This document shows, piece after piece, positions 22,801 through 26,185 of a stretch of DNA of 26,185 nt. A model generated the notes under the pieces. The model saw nothing but the letters and a program-made list of their open reading frames with translations. It was not told where the DNA came from and ran no database searches. The first letter of the stretch is position 1; each line of letters opens with the position of its first letter. The position numbers and the translations under genes were made by a program. Source of the stretch: Purshia tridentata (Eukaryota; Streptophyta; Magnoliopsida; Rosales; Rosaceae); contig QANT01009148.1 of the NCBI GenBank assembly GCA_003254885.1, positions 1 to 26,185 of the forward strand, written 5' to 3'.

Positions 22801-25623
22801 TTTTGGAAGGCTGAAGTGCCTCCAAAGGTACGAGTTTTAGCTTGGATTATTGCTCACGGGAGGTTGAATACTTGTGATATGGTTCAGAGGAGAAGGCCTT
22901 CTTGGTGCCTATCACTCCAATTGTGTGTGATGCGTAAAATTGATGCTGAAAATTCAAATCATTTATTAGGAGCATCCAGGATCATGTTTTGCTTTGTTGT
23001 GTGAGAGATATAAGTGTTTCGGAGGTAGAAAAAGGGGTTTGGTGCTGGGCAGATGTGCTGTGATGAAAATCTATTTGGTGGTTTTTTTGCAAAGAAATAG
23101 AATGATTTTTCAGGAAGCTTTTTTTTTTTGGGGGAGGGGGCCGCGCAGCGGGGTGGGAGGGGGAGTGTTGCTCAGTGCTGCTAGAAATCTATTTGGTGGT
23201 TTGTTTGCAAAGAAATAGAAGGATTTTTCAGGAAGATTCGTTCAAATAATTTTTTGTAAAGATTTTGGTTGTAATCAGTATTGTCTTTTTGAACAGTGGA
23301 CAGTGTTGTACTTTTCTTTTCATTAACAAAAGAGTGTTGTTCGTTATGTATTTCACATTAAAAGAAAATGATATTCCAATAGAACTTTGGATTCCAAGTT
23401 TCTTATTTTTTTCTCATAGTTTTTTGTTGTAATAAATGGAATTAGTAATTTTTTTATTTTTTTTACAACCCATGTCTTTACAATGCAAGATTTCAATGCA
23501 AAATTTAGGAGGAACATCAAGAAATTTTTTGCAGAAGTTGTTTATGAAATTTTCGCTGCAGCATATACAAATGTCATGTACTCGTTCTAGTCTTTTTACT
23601 TTTTTTTTTTTTCTGTGCATAGACTAATGCGCTTAAACATTAGTCTTCTGGCTTTATACTTGAGTTCACTTTTTGACTTAGTGGTGTTGGGGAGGTGAGT
23701 TGTGATGGCTATTTTGTGGGTCATTTGGATGGAGAGAAATAAAAGGGTCTTTGATGATGCTAGGGGGGAAGAGGTGGATAACCTGTGGGAGAGAGAGAGT
23801 TCAGTTTGGGCTTCTTTATGGGCATCAGTCACTCCCGTTTTTAGGGATTATTCATTTTTTGCAATCATGTCTGATTGGGAGGCTGTTGTGTATTAGGGTG
23901 AGTATTGCTGTATTACTTCATTAATGTACTCTGTTTGTCTGGATCCTATTTCCTACTAGAGCTTATTACCTAGGATCTCGTAGGGTAGTGGATATCTTAT
24001 GGAAACTCTTTTTTGTTTTGTTTTTGTTAATACATAATTAATGCTTCCATTGCACTGTTTGAACATAACATAATGCTATGTATAACAGTAAAAAATAGCA
24101 AAAGATAGGGATTAGGAACCAAACTGTGATACTGTATCATTGTTACTGGAAATTCATGCGAACTCACAGACTGTATTGCCCCTCGGGTTAACTCTCCCTC
24201 TCTCTCTCTCTCTAAATTATTTTTTATTTTATAAATATTTTGATGGAATTTCTTGTCCATCGCCACCCCAGTTAATTGTAGATGACTTACAGTGTAATGT
24301 GGTTTGCGGGGTAAATTTCATAATTTTTCCCTTGTCGAGATTTCTGCCACTACAGCTGTGACAAACATAGTACGTATCTATTATGAGAAAGGAATATTGG
24401 ATCAGTCCCAGTATTCTCTTGTTCTAGACTATTTTCTGATCTCTCTCTCTATCTGCATGTGAATCTCATATGGTATCTTTCTCAGGTGGCATTGCACTTG
24501 TTATCAGAAAAGGAGAAGAATGATCTGACTCAGTTAGTTAGCACGATGGTCTCATATTCTATTACACATAGAACCATGAAAACCGATCCTCTGCCTAGCA
24601 GTCTTGGACATGAAGCAGCTGATGCCTTAGCACTGTCTTTTGATCCCCCCATTAGTGACTTTGTTAACTTCAAGGTTTGAGTTGTTGGTTATGGTTGTGG
24701 GATGTAGTATACTTCATATAATGATTCTTATCGTATATCTTTTTCTCACACTCAAACAGGGATATAGATCTGGCCATCATGTACTTGCCTCAACTATGAA
24801 GCAGGTGTTGGCGCATGAGGTGAGTGATGCAATTTCTCGAAGTTTTTTTTGTTAGCTTGATATAAATTGTTAGCCCATTCCCTAACAAAGGTTTTGGATC
24901 TAACATGGTATCAGATCCTTGTTTACAAGAGGTCTTGGATTCAAAATCTCCATATTGACTACATAATCATTTGAAGTACAATAAATTTTTCTGCACTCTC
25001 CACCAATGACATTCTCATCCTATGTTATGGATGTACTGGGCTTTCAGTAAGCATGAGTTTTAATTGTAGCCTCTAGAATCGTGTACTTATTTTTAAAAAG
25101 TCAAAATATACGGGAGTCATGACTATGTCTTTGTGCAATTCTCAAAGTACAAAATTTTATACAAACACACACACACACAAACATGAGTAGTAAAGCACTT
25201 AAGAAAAAGTATGTGTGTATTTTCTTAAGAAAATTACTTTTTTTTGCATCTTCTGTTGTTGAAAGTTACTGCACTCCTTGGTCATTTGCAGACGATTTTT
25301 ATTTTTCTTCCCTTTTAACTTATAATCAATTTGTGTCAGGTTGAAAAGCAAAAGATCTTGCAAGTAAGCATTGGAAGATCTGTGCATTTAACAGATACAT
25401 GCAACAAGGAAAACCAAGATTTTTTAGGGCCAGAAACGAGGAGATTACAATCTGCCAGAGCCAATCATGCAGAAAACATTTCAAATGGGAGGCAGTCAAA
25501 TCCCAGTACTTCTATTGTTTCATCAAACTTGAGTTCTGCTGGAAGTACCACAGCCAGTGCAAAATTAAACTCTCCTGCATGTATGAGAAAGTCTTCTAAT
25601 GGTTCCTCCAGTTTCTTTGACAG
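9246..25623 (+). CDS. CTF18: CTF18, alternative RFC clamp-loader large subunit (21 exons, 3' end outside window)
   Basis: CTF18 joins RFC2-5, CTF8 and DCC1 to load or unload PCNA at forks and supports sister-chromatid cohesion in the nucleus. Exons: 9246-9798, 10124-10185, 10578-10715, 10884-11156, 11666-11752, 12659-12760, 12834-12899, 13680-13790, 13908-13969, 16216-16260, 17788-17861, 18117-18184, 21466-21534, 21628-21728, 21822-21903, 21991-22069, 22161-22248, 22332-22485, 24486-24674, 24760-24819, 25340-25623. All are GT/AG and join in frame, giving 915 codons plus 2 bases. The N-terminus (1 to about 240) is acidic and low complexity. The AAA+ core runs about 343-545. After it comes the CTF18-specific region with [23 protein letters not shown] and SPPTLRP. 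The phase-2 end at 25623 shows at least one more exon, expected to carry the basic C-terminal tail. Known relatives have roughly 940-960 residues. Exon 6 has a weak donor (GTTGGT). Confidence 0.95.
9799..10577 (+). other. CTF18 introns 1 and 2
   Basis: Intron 1 (9799-10123) and intron 2 (10186-10577) flank the 62-base exon 2. Both are AT/T-rich with GT/AG ends, and I see no gene or clear repeat in either. Confidence 0.6.
10779..10812. repeat. (TA)n microsatellite in CTF18 intron 3
   Basis: A near-perfect TA run, inside the 168-base intron between exons 3 and 4. Its length probably varies between individuals. It lies well away from the splice sites at 10716 and 10883. Confidence 0.85.
11602..11624 (+). 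other. G-rich run in CTF18 intron 4
   Basis: G tracts of 5, 2, 6 and 5 occur within 23 bases, about 40 bases upstream of the 3' splice site of the Walker A exon. It lies on the transcribed sense strand, so the pre-mRNA could fold into a quadruplex. Only three tracts reach three Gs, so a stable three-layer form is not assured. A TTTTTTCAG just before it also resembles a decoy acceptor. Confidence 0.5.
11835..12390. repeat. Possible old fold-back repeat in CTF18 intron 5
   Basis: Intron 5 (11753-12658) contains, near its left side, phrases such as GGTCCTAAAAG and TTCAATTAGTTCCC, and near 12285-12375 the roughly complementary GGGACTTAATTGAA and GGGCCAAAAG. Motifs like these are common in dispersed plant repeats. 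Alignment is loose and no termini or target duplication are evident. Confidence 0.3.
12900..13679 (+). other. CTF18 intron 7
   Basis: A 780-base AT-rich intron between the Walker B exon and the exon for the lysine-rich linker. I see no coding remnant or clear repeat. Its donor (GTACTT) directly follows the conserved VILKM, a point where related proteins continue with a few more residues. Confidence 0.5.
14878..15190 (-). pseudogene. Degenerate copia gag fragment
   Basis: On the minus strand, a frame with DQLTLTLPL and later [10 protein letters not shown] resembles the gag region of plant Ty1/copia elements, where a DxLxxL segment is followed some 40-60 residues later by xxxPLPSLDxV. Upstream in another frame RQGD is visible, as expected before that segment. 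Stops and frameshifts break it. No protease, integrase or LTR could be linked to it, so the extent is uncertain. Confidence 0.45.
15760..15879. repeat. Short local duplication in intron 9
   Basis: GCAAGAAGGAACCTT occurs at 15760 and again at 15857, each followed by a TTGTTATG-type stretch. ATCAATAAGAGATG also occurs twice between them. This looks like a partial tandem duplication with a period of about 97 bases. Confidence 0.6.
16261..17787 (+). other. CTF18 intron 10
   Basis: About 1.5 kb of AT-rich intron separating the 45-base exon 10 from exon 11. I find no coding remnant. Some dispersed-repeat flavour around 16640-16860 (mixed base composition, ACACGTGG) could not be assigned to a family. 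Confidence 0.45.
18658..19632 (-). pseudogene. Copia integrase, truncated
   Basis: The N-terminal zinc-binding part shows [11 protein letters not shown] followed by CEHC, the usual GAG-pre-integrase pattern. The catalytic core has the first aspartate in IHTDVWGPF and the second in RSDNGREYL. The third position, normally the Glu of a GVAERKNRH-type motif, is GIADRKNRH here, so Glu is replaced by Asp. The frame ends at 18658 after a tail that no longer resembles copia. A frameshift near 19630 separates it from the protease frame. Confidence 0.85.
19633..20014 (-). pseudogene. Copia protease with altered active site
   Basis: A Ser/Thr-rich stretch precedes [13 protein letters not shown], which matches the copia aspartic protease signature WIIDSGASDHMTG except that the catalytic Asp is His. 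VANGASIPV and [14 protein letters not shown] then follow as expected. The open frame continues to 19526, but after about 19632 it is out of register with the integrase. Confidence 0.8.
20045..20227 (-). pseudogene. Copia nucleocapsid zinc knuckle segment
   Basis: [14 protein letters not shown] is a CX2CX4HX4C knuckle, which binds the element RNA. It is cut off from gag by an in-frame stop at 20234-20236 and from the protease by a second stop at 20042-20044. Each stop is one base from a sense codon. Confidence 0.85.
20234..20896 (-). pseudogene. Copia gag
   Basis: The 220-codon frame starts at the ATG at 20896. [18 protein letters not shown], then [13 protein letters not shown] and [17 protein letters not shown] are typical of copia gag (UBN2-type) proteins, which form the particle shell. 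A premature stop ends it just before the nucleocapsid part, which lies in the same frame. It is the best preserved piece of the element. Confidence 0.88.
21099..21108 (-). other. Primer-binding site of the copia element
   Basis: On the minus strand this reads TGGTATCAGA, complementary to the 3' end of plant initiator methionine tRNA and the standard copia primer site. It directly follows the LTR end ...CTGCA and so fixes the orientation and the inner LTR boundary. Confidence 0.85.
21109..21358 (-). repeat. 5' LTR of the copia element
   Basis: The inner end is set by the primer-binding site at 21108. The outer end should begin TGTTAG on the minus strand; this occurs at 21343 and again at 21358, so the LTR is 235 or 250 bases. 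A 71-base unit inside it is duplicated. There is no partner LTR in the window, so age cannot be judged from LTR divergence. Confidence 0.7.
21134..21276. repeat. 72-base tandem duplication within the LTR
   Basis: Copies at 21134-21204 and 21206-21276 differ at one position (GATTTACAAG against GATTTTCAAG). The near-identity suggests the duplication is younger than most damage in the element, or that gene conversion keeps the copies alike. Part of the unit, TTTATATAGA, could act as the LTR promoter box. Confidence 0.85.
23067..23235. repeat. 51-base duplication flanking a G-rich block
   Basis: The 51-base copies at 23067-23117 and 23185-23235 differ at two positions. Both contain TGCAAAGAAATAGAA. 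The G-rich run lies between them. The arrangement fits a local duplication or a repair insertion inside the LINE remnant. Confidence 0.8.
23130..23163 (+). other. Potential G-quadruplex
   Basis: Five G tracts of 5, 5, 4, 3 and 5 bases occur within 34 bases, with loops of 1, 9, 1 and 1. It is preceded by a T run. The composition differs sharply from the AT-rich intron. It could fold in DNA or in the CTF18 pre-mRNA. Sequencing error is also more likely here. Confidence 0.6.
23702..23899 (+). pseudogene. LINE ORF2 C-terminal remnant
   Basis: [19 protein letters not shown], then [16 protein letters not shown] and [10 protein letters not shown] with a stop closely match the end of plant LINE ORF2 proteins lacking an RNase H domain. 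The frame is open for about 65 codons. The related fragment in VAMP72 intron 1 shares the VIWMERN core. About 100-150 bases of T-rich DNA after the stop could be the 3' untranslated tail. It may belong to the same insertion as 22776-23250 or to another. Confidence 0.75.
24192..24213. repeat. (CT)n microsatellite in CTF18 intron 18
   Basis: A short CT run about 270 bases before the exon 19 acceptor at 24485. It is too far away to be the polypyrimidine tract. Confidence 0.75.
24820..25339 (+). other. CTF18 intron 20, with a copia primer-site-like relic
   Basis: At 24906-24915 stands TGGTATCAGA, preceded by TCTAACA and, about 30 bases earlier, TGTTAGCCC. The first motif is the initiator-tRNA primer site of copia elements and the second has the form of LTR ends. 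No gag or LTR follows, so at most this is a deeply eroded relic. The rest of the intron holds a short CA run near 25165 and no gene. Confidence 0.4.
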
Positions 25624-25937
25624 GTAATATCTATTTTTCTATACGTTCAACTTATATCTACTTTCTGTACGTTCAACTTATATCTATACATACATACATA
25701 CAGACAAACTATTTCTTTAAAACTGAAACACACATATTTGGTAATTGATCATGAGATACAAATTAGCACATATAACTGACTATTCATACACACCATCACT
25801 TTATATGACCGGGTCTTGTCACTCAATTACATTCTTGTAACTTGGGGACCATTATATTAATTTAGATCAGTTACATTATATAACTGAGTGATAGATACAC
25901 TAAATTTTTCTGTAACTTTGTAAAACTCCTATACTTG

Positions 25938-25985
<48 letters not shown>

Positions 25986-26185
25986 NAATGAAACACTTCT
26001 ATAATTGTTTTAACAGTTACAGACACTCCTTTAATTAGTATAATTACATATGTGGTTTTAATATGTTATCATGTAACTTTTGCTATGTTTCTGCAAGGGA
26101 AATTTTAGTCATACCCAACAATTTTCTTTTGATACCCAACATATATTTTGAATTTGAATGGACCATTTTATCCCTTAGTAAAATT
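25624..26185 (+). other. Start of CTF18 intron 21, running off the window
   Basis: The exon 21 donor GTAATA is at 25624. I find no exon that restores the conserved basic C-terminal end before 26185. Short tandem phrases occur at once after the donor (ACGTTCAACTTATATCTA twice, then CATA units). Confidence 0.7.
25940..25986. repeat. T homopolymer ending in an N
   Basis: A run of about 46 T is followed by an ambiguous base. It may be the poly(A) tail of an antisense retroposon, but nothing upstream on the minus strand supports one. The true length is doubtful. Confidence 0.85.

Larger units (their letters stand above)
22776..23250 (+). pseudogene. LINE ORF2 remnant (zinc-binding region) in CTF18 intron 18
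   Basis: [33 protein letters not shown] (shown here in parts: [15 protein letters not shown] and [15 protein letters not shown]) resembles the zf-RVT region after the reverse transcriptase of plant L1-type LINEs. The expected later cysteine and histidine cluster is decayed. Further on, QRNRMIFQE resembles the ERNRRIFE segment that follows in such proteins. Stops and frameshifts are frequent. The reading direction is the same as CTF18. Confidence 0.7.

Noticed and set aside
24906-24960. tRNA-like segment (ATCAGATCC ... GGATTCAAAATCTCC)
   Set aside because: It lacks a full cloverleaf and a proper B box. A copia primer-site relic explains the first part better.
1-26185. CRISPR array, operon, phage or other prokaryote-type system
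   Set aside because: No regularly spaced identical repeats and no closely packed intronless genes are present; gene structure is that of a plant nucleus.

Overview
The window is nuclear DNA of a flowering plant, most likely a eudicot. It is AT-rich. Both genes have many short exons with GT/AG introns, their products match plant-specific protein forms, and the non-coding DNA is full of decayed Ty1/copia and LINE retrotransposon pieces. I see no prokaryotic, organellar or viral gene organisation. The species cannot be read from the sequence.

Two genes are transcribed away from each other. (1) On the minus strand, 5854 to 2509 holds a complete five-exon gene for a VAMP72-type longin R-SNARE of 221 residues, a vesicle-fusion protein of the secretory pathway. 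Its upstream region has a TATA box, a CT repeat, a telomere-like motif and a G-box. (2) On the plus strand, 9246 to at least 25623 holds 21 exons of CTF18, the large subunit of the alternative RFC clamp loader for PCNA used in sister-chromatid cohesion. I could join all 21 exons in frame, giving 915 codons. The last exon or exons lie beyond the right edge. An E2F-type site and a short upstream ORF precede the CTF18 start codon. The two genes have no obvious functional link.

Region by region: 1-2200 is intergenic and holds a TA microsatellite, a duplicated 42-base block around an N, and a 401 bp fold-back element. 2200-6030 is the VAMP72 gene, with a MITE-like element in intron 3 and an antisense LINE 3' end in intron 1. 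6030-9200 is the shared upstream region, with a LINE RNase H remnant, a polypurine tract, an array of degenerate ~33 bp dyad repeats, and the CTF18 promoter. 9246-26185 is CTF18. Its large introns hold a copia gag fossil (intron 9), a half-deleted copia element of about 2.7 kb (intron 12), LINE remnants and a G-rich block (intron 18), and a primer-binding-site-like relic (intron 20).

I did not find a convincing new biological system. The most unusual items are the dyad-repeat array at 8271-8675, the ATG-GAY repeat that forms the CTF18 N-terminus, and the accumulation of element fossils in a CTF18 gene whose exons still read cleanly.
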